From assembly GCF_003751805.1 (NCBI RefSeq), contig NZ_RKHQ01000001.1, forward strand, positions 2,294,001 through 2,358,000: a DNA stretch of 64,000 bases. Reading direction: 5' to 3'. Within the stretch, counting starts at the first letter, position 1. Every line of letters starts with the position of its first letter. A program made the position numbers and the translations under genes. This stretch comes from Salana multivorans. GTDB taxonomy: Bacteria; Actinomycetota; Actinomycetes; Actinomycetales; Beutenbergiaceae. Positions 47,088 to 56,720 of this stretch are shown here, one piece after another. The notes beneath the pieces were generated by a model, which saw nothing but the letters and a program-made list of their open reading frames with translations, was not told the origin of the DNA and did not search any database.

Positions 47088-47857
47088 CCCCGGCCGACCC
47101 AGCCGCGCCGGCCAGCCCCGCGCCGACCCGCATCGCGGTCGTCTCGGACGTCCACGGCAACGTCACCGCCCTGGCGGCCGTCCTCGCCGACATCGAGCGG
47201 CGCGGGATCGACCGGATCGTCAACCTCGGCGACACCGTCGGCAAGGGCCCGCGCGGCGAGGCGGCCGTCCGGCTGTGCCGCCGGGCCTGCGAGGTGAACG
47301 TCCGCGGCAACTGGGACGACTTCCTCCCCGGTCAGCCCGACGACGCTCCCGAGGAGCTGCGCTGGTGGCGCGACGAGCTCTCGCCCGAGAGTCGCGCCTG
47401 GCTGGTCTCGCTGCCGCTCAGCCACGACCTGGAGCTGAGCGGGCGGCGGATCCGCCTGTTCCACGCCTCCGCCACGAGCCCGCACGTCCGGGTGCACGCC
47501 CACCACACGCCGGAGCAGTTCGCCGGCATGTTCGTCAACACCGAGATGACGGGCGACGGGCCGGAGCCGGACGTCGTCGGGTACGCCGACATCCACGACG
47601 CCTACCTCGAGACGGTCGACGGGCGGACCCTGTTCAACGTGGGGAGCGTCGGGAACCCGCTCGACGAGCCGACGCCGAGCTACGTCGTCCTCGAAGGGAC
47701 ACCCGGACCGGCGCCGGCGCCGTTCGAGATCCGGTTCGTCCGGGTGCCCTACGACGTGGAGGCCGAGATCGCCGTGGCGCACGAGCTGCGGATGCCGACC
47801 CGCGAGGTGTGGGCCGTCGAGCTGCGCACCGCCGTCTACCGCTCCCGCCAGCCCTGA
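47084..47857 (+). CDS. metallophosphoesterase, YfcE/MJ0936-like
   Basis: 257 residues, calcineurin-like fold. Metal-binding motifs: AVVSDVHGNVTALAAVLADI (DxH), NLGDTVGKGP (GD), VRGNWDDF in the GNHD position with W instead of H, FHASA, and the C-terminal TLFNVGSVGNPLD. Probably a phosphodiesterase of unknown substrate. Starts within the stop of the preceding membrane protein (ATGA). Confidence 0.85.
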   Translation: MTPADPAAPASPAPTRIAVVSDVHGNVTALAAVLADIERRGIDRIVNLGDTVGKGPRGEAAVRLCRRACEVNVRGNWDDFLPGQPDDAPEELRWWRDELSPESRAWLVSLPLSHDLELSGRRIRLFHASATSPHVRVHAHHTPEQFAGMFVNTEMTGDGPEPDVVGYADIHDAYLETVDGRTLFNVGSVGNPLDEPTPSYVVLEGTPGPAPAPFEIRFVRVPYDVEAEIAVAHELRMPTREVWAVELRTAVYRSRQP

Positions 47858-47862
47858 CGGAT

Positions 47863-47895
47863 CCGGCCGGCACCGCGCGATGCGGTGCCGGCCGG
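47863..47895. terminator. strong bidirectional terminator hairpin
   Basis: CCGGCCGGCACCGC (47863-47876), 5-base loop, GCGGTGCCGGCCGG (47882-47895): a perfect 14-bp stem between the convergent phosphoesterase and ABC permease genes. Confidence 0.8.
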
Positions 47896-47930
47896 GGTCG
47901 GGGTCGGTGGGGCCGAGCGGGCCGGCGGGA

Positions 47931-49073
47931 TCAGCGGCCCAGCGCCTCGCTCAGCTTGACGCGGTTGCCCATCCGCAGCAGCGACCCGGTGTAGATCCGC
48001 GCGGCCAGCATGACGACGAGGCCCGTCGTCGCGGCGAGGATGCCGAGCGAGAGCACGGGCTCCCACCACAGCGCCTCGCCGAAGAACATCCGCGCCGGCA
48101 TCGCGACCGGGGCGCTGAACGGCACGTACGACAGCACCTGCATGACCGTGAGGTTCGTCCCGAAGAACGCCACCCCCATGAACGGGAGCATGACGAGCAT
48201 CATCGCCGGCGTCATGACGGCGCCGGAGTCCTCCTGGCGCGAGACCATCGCGGCTCCCGCGGCGAAGATGCTCGCGACGAGGACGAACCCGAGCAGGAAG
48301 AACACGACGAACCACACCATGGGGGCCGTGAGCAGGGCGAGGAGCTGCGCCTGACCGGTCACGGCGAGGCCCAGGACGACGGCCGCCGCCATGACGACAG
48401 CTGAGCCGACCCCGATGATCGAGTTGCCGATGATCTTGCCGGCCATGAGCGCCCGGGCGGGGACGGCCGCGAGCAGGATCTCGACGATCCGCGACTGCTT
48501 CTCCGTGATCGTGTTCTGCATGATCATCGCGCCGGAGCCCAGCGCCGACATCATGAACACGAGCCCGAAGCCGTAGGCGACGAGGTAGCGCAGCCCGTCG
48601 GAGACGGCGTTCGGGTCGAGCAGCTCGACCGGCGGGGTGACGGCCAGCGCGTTGACGACGCCGTCCGGCGGGGAGGTGAGACCGATCACCGTGTACCCGA
48701 CGGGGGAGTCCGACGGGACGAGCACCGCGTCGACCTCGTCGCCGCGCAGCAGGGCCTCGCCGGCGGCCCGGTCGTCGACGGCGACGATCTCGATCGTCTC
48801 GTCCTCGACCGCGGACGCCGTGGCGCTCGCGGGCACGCCGTCGACGACGGCGACCTTCGCGGCCGACGTCCCGCCGCCCCCGACGAGGTTGGCGATGACG
48901 ATGCCGCCGATGATGAGCGCGATCGTGATGAGGTTGGAGATGACGAACGACTTCGACCGGATCTGGCTGGTCACCTCCCGCTCGGCCACGAGCCAGGTCG
49001 CGGACCAGGAGGAGAGGCTGGGGTTCGCGGAGGTCGCGGGCGTGCCGCCCTGGGGTGTCGTCGTGCTGGTCAT
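47931..49073 (-). CDS. ABC-2 type permease, NatB-like
   Basis: 380 residues. One N-terminal helix (SFVISNLITIALIIGGIVIANLV), a large extracytoplasmic domain (KVAVVDGVPASATASAVEDE), then five to six helices including NTITEKQSRIVEILLAAVPARALMAGKIIGNS, the ABC-2 signature region. NatAB pairs extrude Na+ or other substrates; the substrate here is unknown. Its ATG overlaps the ATPase gene stop (ATGA). Confidence 0.87.
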   Translation of the reverse strand: MTSTTTPQGGTPATSANPSLSSWSATWLVAEREVTSQIRSKSFVISNLITIALIIGGIVIANLVGGGGTSAAKVAVVDGVPASATASAVEDETIEIVAVDDRAAGEALLRGDEVDAVLVPSDSPVGYTVIGLTSPPDGVVNALAVTPPVELLDPNAVSDGLRYLVAYGFGLVFMMSALGSGAMIMQNTITEKQSRIVEILLAAVPARALMAGKIIGNSIIGVGSAVVMAAAVVLGLAVTGQAQLLALLTAPMVWFVVFFLLGFVLVASIFAAGAAMVSRQEDSGAVMTPAMMLVMLPFMGVAFFGTNLTVMQVLSYVPFSAPVAMPARMFFGEALWWEPVLSLGILAATTGLVVMLAARIYTGSLLRMGNRVKLSEALGR

Positions 49074-50014
49074 GCGACTGCCTCCTTCGTGGTGGCCTCG
49101 GTCGTGGGGTCGGTGGTGGTGTCGTCGGCCTCGTCGCGGATGACGTCGCGGAAGATCTCGCCGAGCGTCGGGCGCACGGGCGTGAACGACGTGACGCCGC
49201 CGCGGCCGACGGCCTCGGTGAGCACGAGCTGGGCGGCCGCGTCGTCGGCCGCGAACGTCACGTGGTCGCCGGCGAGCTCGTCGACGACGACGCCGGGCAC
49301 GCCGCGGACCCAGCCGGCGTCGCCGCGGGCGGCCATCGCCCAGCGGTTCCCCGCGTGCTCGGCGCGCAGGCCGTCGCGGGTGCCGCGGGCGCGGATCCGG
49401 CCGCCGGCGATGATGACGAGGTCGTCGCACAGGCGCTCGACCACGTCGAGCTGGTGGGAGGAGAACAGGACCGGGATGCCGCGCGCCGCGTGCTCGGCGA
49501 CGACGGAGACCACCTCGTCGACCGCGAGCGGGTCGAGGCCGGAGAACGGCTCGTCGAGGACGAGGACCTCCGGGGTGTGGACGAGGGCCGCGGCTACCTG
49601 GACCCGCTGCTGGTTGCCCAGCGAGAGCGAGTCGAGGTTGTCCTTGGCGCGCGCGGCGAGGTCGAACCGCTCGAGCAGGGCCATGGCGCGCTTCGTGGCG
49701 CTGGCGCGGTCGATGCCGTGCAGGCGCGCGAGGTAGGCGAGCTGCTCGCCGATGGCCATCTTGGGGTAGAGCCCGCGCTCCTCCGGCATGTAGCCGAACC
49801 CGCGGCGGTCGTCGCCCGTGATGGGACGGCCGTCGATGGTGGCGGTGCCCGAGGTCGGCGCGAGCACGCCGAGGAGGATGCGCATGGCGGTGGTCTTCCC
49901 GGCGCCGTTGCCGCCGACGAAGCCGGTGAGGCGGCCGGGTGCGACGTCGAACGTGACGCCGTCGAGGGCGCGACGCTCGCCGAATGTCTTGGTGACGTCC
50001 GTGAGGCTCAGCAT
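49070..50014 (-). CDS. ABC transporter ATP-binding protein, NatA-like
   Basis: 314 residues. Walker A GGNGAGKTTAMRILLG, signature SLGNQQRVQVAAALVH, Walker B VLVLDEPFSGLDP, H-loop SSHQLD. The C-terminal ~90 residues (DELAGDHVTFAADDAAAQLVLTEAV) are the regulatory extension usual in this subfamily. Works with the permease downstream. ATG 50014 with TAGCGT 7 bases upstream (50022-50027), probably leaderless. Confidence 0.92.
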   Translation of the reverse strand: MLSLTDVTKTFGERRALDGVTFDVAPGRLTGFVGGNGAGKTTAMRILLGVLAPTSGTATIDGRPITGDDRRGFGYMPEERGLYPKMAIGEQLAYLARLHGIDRASATKRAMALLERFDLAARAKDNLDSLSLGNQQRVQVAAALVHTPEVLVLDEPFSGLDPLAVDEVVSVVAEHAARGIPVLFSSHQLDVVERLCDDLVIIAGGRIRARGTRDGLRAEHAGNRWAMAARGDAGWVRGVPGVVVDELAGDHVTFAADDAAAQLVLTEAVGRGGVTSFTPVRPTLGEIFRDVIRDEADDTTTDPTTEATTKEAVA

Positions 50015-50021
50015 GCGTCCA

Positions 50022-50067
50022 ACGCTAGGAAGGAGCGAGGCCGGGGGGATCGGCCGCGTGGCCGATC
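50022..50067 (-). promoter_or_regulatory. NatA-like gene promoter with 20-bp palindrome
   Basis: TAGCGT (50022-50027, minus strand) is the -10. GATCGGCC (50048-50055), GCGT, GGCCGATC (50060-50067) lies across the -35 region, as an operator would; it could instead end the upstream response-regulator transcript. Confidence 0.45.
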
Positions 50068-50236
50068 TTCGGGGTGGAGGGCTCTCGCCCACGCGGCGGA
50101 CCCGGGCCGTGAGCCGGGGGCGATCCGGGCGCGTGGCGGGGGTGATCCGGGCGCGACCCCGCAGCGCTGGGCTCGACCCTCCTCGGTCCGCCGGGTCCGC
50201 CCGGTTCGCCCGGTCCCGCGGTTCGTCCGCGAGACC

Positions 50237-50275
50237 CGCGGGCGGGCAGGGCACGGCCGGGCAGGCCCGCCCGCG
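50237..50275 (-). terminator. hairpin after the NarL-type response regulator gene
   Basis: CGCGGGCGGGC (50237-50247) and GCCCGCCCGCG (50265-50275), perfect 11-bp arms with a 17-base loop, 7 bp past the stop. The remaining ~170 bases to 50067 hold nothing recognisable. Confidence 0.6.
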
Positions 50276-50281
50276 GACGGC

Positions 50282-51082
50282 TCAGGTGAGCGGGACCAGG
50301 CCGCTGCGGTAGGCGTACGCCACGGCCTGGACCCGGTCGCGCAGGCCGAGCTTGGCGAGCACGTTCGAGACGTGGGTCTTGACGGTCGCGCGTCCGACGA
50401 ACAGCCGCGCGGCGATCTCCTCGTTCGACAGCCCGAGGGCCAGCAGCTCCAGCACCTCGAGCTCCCGGTCGGTGAGGGGCACGACGACGCCGCCCGCCCC
50501 GGCCGGCGTCCCGAGGCCGCCGGTGTCGGCGCCAGCCGTCGGGGCGCCCGCGCCGACCGTCATGGCAGCCGCGCCGGTCGTCGCAGCCGTCCCGCCGGCG
50601 CGGACCGCCCGCTTGATGACGGCCATCGTGAGCTCCGGGGCCAGCAGCGCCTCGCCCGCCGCGACGGCGACGATGGCGTCGACGAGCTGCTCCGGCCGGG
50701 AGTTCTTGAGCAGGAACCCGCTCGCGCCGGCCTCGAGCGCGGTGATGAGATAGTCCTCGCGCTCGAACGTCGTGAGCACGAGCACCCGGCTGGTCACGCC
50801 CGGATCGGCCACGAGCCGCCGGGTCGCCTCCAGGCCGTCGAGCACGGGCATCTCGACGTCCATGCACACGACGTCGGGCGCCTGCTCGCGCACCACGGCG
50901 AGCGCCTCCTGACCGTTCGCCGCGGTCCCCACGACGTCGATCGCGCCCGAGGCCTGGAGGATCGTCCGGATGCCCTCGCGCATCATGGCGTGGTCGTCGA
51001 CGAGGACGACGCGAACGGGGCCGGCGGAACCGGTGTCCGGCGTCGGCAGGGTCGCGGGCAGGTGCGTCGCGTCGGACGGCAT
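50282..51082 (-). CDS. NarL/LuxR-family response regulator
   Basis: 266 residues. Receiver: VVLVDDHAMMREGIRTIL, phospho-Asp75 in VVCMDVEMPVLDG, Lys in GFLLKNSRPEQL. An unusually long Gly/Ala/Thr-rich linker (~45 residues, AGGTAATTGAAAMTVGAGAP) leads to the LuxR HTH (LTDRELEVLELLALGLSNEEIAARLFVGRATVKTHV). Coupled to the kinase by TGATG. Target genes unknown; the adjacent NatAB-like pair is a candidate. Confidence 0.92.
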   Translation of the reverse strand: MPSDATHLPATLPTPDTGSAGPVRVVLVDDHAMMREGIRTILQASGAIDVVGTAANGQEALAVVREQAPDVVCMDVEMPVLDGLEATRRLVADPGVTSRVLVLTTFEREDYLITALEAGASGFLLKNSRPEQLVDAIVAVAAGEALLAPELTMAVIKRAVRAGGTAATTGAAAMTVGAGAPTAGADTGGLGTPAGAGGVVVPLTDRELEVLELLALGLSNEEIAARLFVGRATVKTHVSNVLAKLGLRDRVQAVAYAYRSGLVPLT

Positions 51083-52464
51083 CACGTCAGCTCCTCGGTC
51101 AGGGTGTCGGCGGTGGAGCGGTCGGCGGCGGTGGGCCGGGCCTCGGCCCCGTCGGGGACGGTCGCCCGGACGATGAAGCCGCCCGAGCTGCGCGGTTCGG
51201 CCGTCAGCGTCCCCCGCATCGCGGCCACGCGCTCGCGCATGCCCTGGAGCCCGAGGCCGCCACCCCGCGGGCGGGGCATGGGACGGCCGCGGCCGTCGTC
51301 GGTGATCTCCAGCTCCACGGTGTCGGGCAGGTAGCGCAGCCGGACGCGCGTGCGCGTGCCCGTCCCGGTGTGCTTGACGACGTTGGTGAGCGCCTCCTGC
51401 CCGATCCGGTACAGGTTGAGCCCGACCAGCGGTGAGAGGTCCCGCGGCTGGCCGACCACCTCGAGGTCGGCCAGCAGACCGGCGCTCTGCGCCTCCTCGA
51501 CGAGCTGGGGGAGCTGGGACACCGTGAGCGAGGAGCTGGCCGACCCGGGCGGTGCGGTCGCGTCGGCGCCCCAGTCGGCGCCCCCGTCGTCGGACCCGGT
51601 GGCGGTGTCGTCCCGCAGCGTCCCGAGCAGGTCGTACAGCTCGCTGACGGCGGCGCGGGCCGAGTCCTCCAGCGCCACGAGCTGGCGCTGGGCGCCGGCC
51701 GGGTCGCGCGGGATGACGGCCCGCGCCGCGGCGGCCTGGATGCCCATGAGCGAGACGTGGTGGGCGACCGCGTCGTGCAGCTCGCGCGCGATCCGCAGCC
51801 GCTCGATCGTCACGGCCTGCCGCGACACGATCTCCTGCTCGGCCTCGAGCTGCGCCGTCCGGTACTCGACCAGCGCCCGCTCGCGCGCCGCGTTCCACGA
51901 GTGGCTCCCGAACCACCAGGCGCCAGCGAAGTAGAGGATGTTGATGAGGACCTGGCTGAGCATGAACGCCATGGTCGGCGTCAGGACGCCGAGCCCCTCG
52001 CCCGGCAGGTCGTCGTCGAACGCGGACAGGCCGGTGCGGAACAGGCTCACCACGAGCCACACGACCATGATGTCGATGACGATCGCGCGCACGAGCACCG
52101 CGCGGCGGCGGTTCGCGTCCCACGCGCCGACGGTGTAGAGCGCGCAGAACAGGGAGACGTTCGAGATCGTGCCCTCGGCGACGGGGAGCTCGCCGATGAG
52201 CACGAACGCGACCGTCACGACGCCGAGCACGACGGCCGGCCAGCGCCGGCGCACCGTGAGCGGCAGCGTCACCCCGGCGAGGACGAGCGCCGACACGCCC
52301 AGCGACGCCGCCTTCTCGCCGTACACCCCGGTCGCGGTGCCGAGCGCGAGCGAGAGCAGCGACAGCAGGTAGAGCCCGATGCCGCCGAGCACGTCGGTGC
52401 GCAGCTGCTCCGGACTCGGCTCGGCGCGCCGCCAGCCGGGCAGCTCGGGATCGGTCAGGGTCAT
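51082..52464 (-). CDS. sensor histidine kinase (HisKA_3/NarX class)
   Basis: 460 residues. An N-terminal sensor of about six membrane helices (LLSLLSLALGTATGVYG to LINILYFAGAWWF) is followed by a short coiled region, the phospho-acceptor helix RIARELHDAVAHHVSLMGIQ, an acidic/Gly/Ser insert, and the HATPase with QEALTNVVKHTG and ITDDGRGR. No PAS or GAF domain. ATG 52464 with TAGGTT 7 bases upstream (52472-52477). Confidence 0.92.
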   Translation of the reverse strand: MTLTDPELPGWRRAEPSPEQLRTDVLGGIGLYLLSLLSLALGTATGVYGEKAASLGVSALVLAGVTLPLTVRRRWPAVVLGVVTVAFVLIGELPVAEGTISNVSLFCALYTVGAWDANRRRAVLVRAIVIDIMVVWLVVSLFRTGLSAFDDDLPGEGLGVLTPTMAFMLSQVLINILYFAGAWWFGSHSWNAARERALVEYRTAQLEAEQEIVSRQAVTIERLRIARELHDAVAHHVSLMGIQAAAARAVIPRDPAGAQRQLVALEDSARAAVSELYDLLGTLRDDTATGSDDGGADWGADATAPPGSASSSLTVSQLPQLVEEAQSAGLLADLEVVGQPRDLSPLVGLNLYRIGQEALTNVVKHTGTGTRTRVRLRYLPDTVELEITDDGRGRPMPRPRGGGLGLQGMRERVAAMRGTLTAEPRSSGGFIVRATVPDGAEARPTAADRSTADTLTEELT

Positions 52465-52633
52465 GCCGATCAACCTAGCGAGGCCCACCGACACGCTGCC
52501 TCCCCCGCGCGGCGGAGGCCTGTGGGCGACGGCGTCGCGCTCGCCGCCCGCGGGCGTCACGGAGCCGGGGACGCGGGCGTCACGGACGTGCCCGGCGTCG
52601 ATGTCGGTGGTGGCGCCTACCCTGGGACTCGCC

Positions 52634-55246
52634 ATGAACAACCTCTTCGACGGCCTCGCCGGTCTCTCGTCCCTCACCGCGCCCGCGTCCGGGTCGACCC
52701 ACGATCGCGCGGCGGGTGCCGTCCTGCCCGGGATCGTCCCGGCGAACCGGGACGCGGCGGCCGCGCGCGGCGGCGGCACCGGGGCCGAGCCGGACGCGAG
52801 GGGCGAGCGTCCGGGCGGCGCGCGGCGGGGCCGGCCCTCGCCCGACGACCTCGTGGCGGGGCTCAACCCGCAGCAGCGCGAGGCCGTCGAGCACCGCGGC
52901 GGCCCCCTGCTCATCGTGGCGGGCGCCGGCTCGGGCAAGACCCGCGTCCTGACGAACCGGATCGCGCACCTGCTCGCGACCGGCGAGGCCCGCCCGGGGG
53001 AGATCCTCGCGATCACGTTCACCAACAAGGCGGCCGCCGAGATGCGCGAGCGCGTCGAGGCGCTCGTAGGCCCCGCGGCGCGGATGATGTGGGTGTCGAC
53101 GTTCCACTCCGCGTGCGTGCGGATCCTGCGCCGGGAGCACGCGGCGCTCGGGCTCCGGTCCAGCTTCTCGATCTACGACGCGGCCGACTCCCAGCGCCTC
53201 ATGCAGCTCGTCTGCCGGGAGATGGACCTCGATCCGAAGAAGTTCAACCCGAAGGCCTTCAGCCGCAAGGTGTCCGACCTCAAGAACGAGCTGATCGGCC
53301 CGCGGGAGTTCGCCGCGACCATCGCGGACGGCAACGCCTTCGACTCCGCGCTCGCGCAGGCGTTCGAGCGGTACCAGGCCCGGCTGGCGCAGGCGAGCGC
53401 GCTCGACTTCGACGACCTCATCGCCCAGACCGTCCGCCTGCTGCGCGAGTTCCCGGACATCAAGGAGAGCTACCGCCGCCGGTTCCGGCACGTGCTGGTC
53501 GACGAGTACCAGGACACCAACCACGCGCAGTACGTGCTCGTGCGCGAGCTCGCCGGCGTCGAGACCGAGGGCTGGGACACCCGCGGTGCGGTGCTGCCGA
53601 CGGGGCAGCTCACGGTCGTCGGCGACGCTGACCAGTCGATCTACGCCTTCCGCGGCGCGACGATCCGCAACATCCTCGAGTTCGAGGAGGACTACCCGAA
53701 CGCGCGGACGATCCTGCTGGAGCAGAACTACCGCTCGACGCAGAACATCCTCACGGCGGCGAACGCGGTCATCGCCCGCAACGCCGGCCGTCGCGCCAAG
53801 AACCTGTGGACGGCCGAGGGGGCCGGGCCGAGCATCGTCGGGTACGTCGCGGACTCCGACCACGACGAGTCGACGTTCGTCGTGGAGGAGATCGACCGGC
53901 TGGGCGACTCCGACGGGGTGAAGCCCGGCGACGTCGCGGTGTTCTACCGGACCAACGCGCAGTCACGGTCGCTGGAGGAGCGGCTCGTGCGCGCGGGCAT
54001 CCCGTACAAGGTGGTCGGCGGGACGCGGTTCTACGAGCGGCGCGAGATCAAGGACGCGATCGCCTACCTGCACGCCGTGGCGAACCCGGACGACGCGGTC
54101 AACGTCCGCCGCATCCTCAACGTGCCCAAGCGCGGCCTGGGGGAGCGGACGGAGGGGACGCTCGCGTGGTTCGCCGAGCGTGAGCGCATCTCGTTCGGTG
54201 CCGCGGTCGAGAGGTACGCCGAGGTCGGACTGCCGCCGCGGGCGGAGAAGGGCGTCGCCGGCTTCGCCGAGCTGATGGCGGGGCTGCGGGCGATGCTCGA
54301 GGGCGGGGCCAGTGCCGCCGAGGTGCTCGACGCCGCGCTCGACCGGTCCGGCTATCTCGCCGAGCTGCGCGCCTCCGACGACCCGCAGGACGCCTCGCGC
54401 GTGGAGAACCTCGCCGAGCTGCACGCCGTGGCCGAGGAGTTCGCGCAGGCGACGCCGGACGGCACGCTCGCCGACTTCCTCGAGCGGGTCTCGCTCGTCG
54501 CGGACGCCGACCAGATCCCGCTCGACGACGGGGGCCAGGGCGTCGTCACGCTCATGACGGTCCACACGGCCAAGGGGCTGGAGTTCCCGGTCGTGTTCGT
54601 CACGGGGCTGGAGGACGGGACGTTCCCGCACATGCGCTCGCTGGCCGACCCGGACCAGCTCGCGGAGGAGCGCCGGCTCGCCTACGTCGCGCTGACGCGC
54701 GCGCGGCAGCGGCTCTACCTGACCCGGGCCGCGGTGCGGACGTCCTTCGGGGTGCCGAACCAGATGCCGGCCTCGCGGTTCATCGACGACATCCCGCCCG
54801 AGGTGCTGGAGTGGCGTCGCGAGGAGTCGGCGACCGAGGCGATGCGCCGCGGCTGGGCCGGCGACGGGTACGGCTCGGGCGGGTACGGCGGCTACCGCTC
54901 GCGTCGCGACGACGACGGCGACTTCGCGCCCGCCTACGGCTCCGGCGCGCGCCGGGGCGAGCGCGGGTCGACGGGGCCGCGCGGGCCGCGCTCGTTCGGT
55001 GACGGCGCGCCGGCGTCCGGTGGGCTCGGGACCGGGACGAGCCGCGGGAGCGCCGCGACGCGGTCCACCGCCTCGGCCGACGTCCCGAGCCTCGCCGTCG
55101 GCGACCGGGTCACCCACGACTCCTACGGACTCGGCACCGTCGTGTCGCTCGAGGGTGCGGGGTCCAGCTCCGTTGCGAAGGTCGACTTCGGCTCGGCGGG
55201 CGTCAAGCGCCTCCTCCTGCGCTACGCCCCGGTCACCAAGCTCTGA
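52634..55246 (+). CDS. pcrA: UvrD/PcrA-type superfamily 1 DNA helicase
   Basis: 870 residues. After a ~75-residue Gly/Ala/Arg-rich extension: Q-motif LNPQQREAVEH, Walker A AGAGSGKTRVL, ITFTNKAAAEMRERV, DEYQDTNHAQY, VVGDADQSIYAFRGA, LEQNYRST, TVHTAKGLEFPVVFVTGLEDG and AYVALTRARQRL. A Gly/Arg-rich linker leads to the C-terminal Tudor-like domain GDRVTHDSYGLGTVVS, which in this family binds RNA polymerase. It acts in repair and transcription-coupled processes. TACCCT (52618-52623) lies 10 bases before the ATG. Confidence 0.95.
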   Translation: MNNLFDGLAGLSSLTAPASGSTHDRAAGAVLPGIVPANRDAAAARGGGTGAEPDARGERPGGARRGRPSPDDLVAGLNPQQREAVEHRGGPLLIVAGAGSGKTRVLTNRIAHLLATGEARPGEILAITFTNKAAAEMRERVEALVGPAARMMWVSTFHSACVRILRREHAALGLRSSFSIYDAADSQRLMQLVCREMDLDPKKFNPKAFSRKVSDLKNELIGPREFAATIADGNAFDSALAQAFERYQARLAQASALDFDDLIAQTVRLLREFPDIKESYRRRFRHVLVDEYQDTNHAQYVLVRELAGVETEGWDTRGAVLPTGQLTVVGDADQSIYAFRGATIRNILEFEEDYPNARTILLEQNYRSTQNILTAANAVIARNAGRRAKNLWTAEGAGPSIVGYVADSDHDESTFVVEEIDRLGDSDGVKPGDVAVFYRTNAQSRSLEERLVRAGIPYKVVGGTRFYERREIKDAIAYLHAVANPDDAVNVRRILNVPKRGLGERTEGTLAWFAERERISFGAAVERYAEVGLPPRAEKGVAGFAELMAGLRAMLEGGASAAEVLDAALDRSGYLAELRASDDPQDASRVENLAELHAVAEEFAQATPDGTLADFLERVSLVADADQIPLDDGGQGVVTLMTVHTAKGLEFPVVFVTGLEDGTFPHMRSLADPDQLAEERRLAYVALTRARQRLYLTRAAVRTSFGVPNQMPASRFIDDIPPEVLEWRREESATEAMRRGWAGDGYGSGGYGGYRSRRDDDGDFAPAYGSGARRGERGSTGPRGPRSFGDGAPASGGLGTGTSRGSAATRSTASADVPSLAVGDRVTHDSYGLGTVVSLEGAGSSSVAKVDFGSAGVKRLLLRYAPVTKL

Positions 55247-55341
55247 CCCGCGCGCCGACCTCCGGGTTCCGCGGGGAGTGCCCGTGGGTGTCTGGCCGGC
55301 GCACCCTCCCCCGGAGCGCCCTGTCGGGCGACCGGCGAGGT

Positions 55342-55384
55342 CCTCCGGACCCGATGTAGCGGACATCGGGCGGGGCCTCGGAGG
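55342..55384. terminator. nested hairpin between pcrA and sucC
   Basis: CCCGATGT (55350-55357), AGCGG, ACATCGGG (55363-55370), nested in a weaker CCTCCG/CGGAGG pair (55342-55347, 55379-55384). Probably ends the pcrA transcript ~100 bases after its stop. Confidence 0.45.
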
Positions 55385-55421
55385 CGGAGGTCCCGGAGCC
55401 CGCCCGGCACCCGCGGTGAAG

Positions 55422-55456
55422 TAGGCTGAGGCCGGAATCTCTCTACGTCGAGAGAT
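55422..55456 (+). promoter_or_regulatory. sucCD promoter with TCA-gene palindrome
   Basis: TAGGCT (55422-55427) is the -10. The 20-bp palindrome ATCTCTCTACGTCGAGAGAT (55437-55456, one mismatched pair) begins near the predicted transcription start. The icd promoter has TCTCTCGACGTCGAGAGA. Position downstream of the -10 suggests a repressor site. Confidence 0.65.
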
Positions 55457-55492
55457 CTCGGCTGCACTCCAGACACGACGGAAGGACCCGGT

Positions 55493-56674
55493 GTGGACCT
55501 GTTCGAGTACCAGGCGCGCGACGTCTTCGAGAAGCACGGGGTCCCCGTCCTGCGAGGCATCGTCGCCACCACCCCGGACGAGGCCGAGGCCGCGGCTCGC
55601 GAGCTGGGCACCGACGTCGTCGTCGTGAAGGCCCAGGTGAAGACTGGCGGACGCGGCAAGGCCGGCGGCGTCAAGGTCGCTCGCAGCCCGGAGGAGGCCC
55701 GCGCCCACGCCGAGGCCATCCTCGGGATGGACATCAAGGGCCACACCGTCCACCGCGTCATGATCGCCGAGGGTGCCGACATCGCCGAGGAGTACTACTT
55801 CTCCGTCCTGCTCGACCGCGCCAACCGCTCCTACCTCGCCATGGCGTCCAAGGAGGGCGGCATGGAGATCGAGCAGCTCGCCGTCGAGCGGCCCGAGGCG
55901 CTCGCGCGCGTCGCCGTCGACCCGCTCGTCGGGATCGACGCCGCGAAGGCGGCCGAGATCGTGGCGGCCGCGCACTTCGACGACGACGTCGCGGACCAGG
56001 TGGCCGAGGTCGTCCAGCGGCTGTGGGACGTCTACACCGGCGAGGACGCGACGCTCGTCGAGGTGAACCCGCTGGTCAAGACCGGCTCGGGCGCCATCGT
56101 CGCCCTCGACGGCAAGGTCTCCCTCGACGCGAACGCGGACTTCCGCCACCCCGACCACGCCGAGCTCGAGGACACGTCGGCCGCCGACCCGCTCGAGGCC
56201 AAGGCCAAGGAGAACGACCTCAACTACGTCAAGCTCGACGGCGAGGTCGGTGTCATCGGCAACGGGGCCGGGCTCGTCATGAGCACGCTCGACGTCGTCG
56301 ACCTCGCGGGCAAGAACCACGGCGGTGTCTCCCCGGCCAACTTCCTCGACATCGGCGGCGGCGCCTCGGCCGAGGTGATGGCGGCCGGCCTCGACGTCAT
56401 CCTCGGTGACCCGCAGGTCAGGAGCGTCTTCGTCAACGTCTTCGGCGGGATCACGGCGTGCGACGCGGTCGCCAACGGCATCGTCGCCGCGCTCGACATC
56501 CTCGGCGACGCCGCGACGAAGCCCCTCGTCGTCCGGCTCGACGGGAACAACGTCGAGGTGGGGCGCCGCATCCTCCTCGAGGCCGCGCACCCGCTCGTCA
56601 CGCTCGCCGACACGATGGACGGCGGCGCCGACAAAGCGGCCGAGCTCGCCGCCGCGGCCGGTCCCGCGGCCTGA
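55493..56674 (+). CDS. sucC: succinyl-CoA synthetase (ADP-forming) beta subunit
   Basis: 393 residues. The ATP-grasp domain includes [20 protein letters not shown] and VEVNPLVKT; the C-terminal CoA-ligase part has [14 protein letters not shown] and [13 protein letters not shown]. With SucD it converts succinyl-CoA to succinate with substrate-level phosphorylation. GTG 55493 with GGAAGGA upstream. sucD follows after 46 bp. Confidence 0.97.
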   Translation: MDLFEYQARDVFEKHGVPVLRGIVATTPDEAEAAARELGTDVVVVKAQVKTGGRGKAGGVKVARSPEEARAHAEAILGMDIKGHTVHRVMIAEGADIAEEYYFSVLLDRANRSYLAMASKEGGMEIEQLAVERPEALARVAVDPLVGIDAAKAAEIVAAAHFDDDVADQVAEVVQRLWDVYTGEDATLVEVNPLVKTGSGAIVALDGKVSLDANADFRHPDHAELEDTSAADPLEAKAKENDLNYVKLDGEVGVIGNGAGLVMSTLDVVDLAGKNHGGVSPANFLDIGGGASAEVMAAGLDVILGDPQVRSVFVNVFGGITACDAVANGIVAALDILGDAATKPLVVRLDGNNVEVGRRILLEAAHPLVTLADTMDGGADKAAELAAAAGPAA

Positions 56675-56720
56675 CCGCCACTACTCGCGCGACACCGACG
56701 CAGCTAAGGAAAGAAACGAC

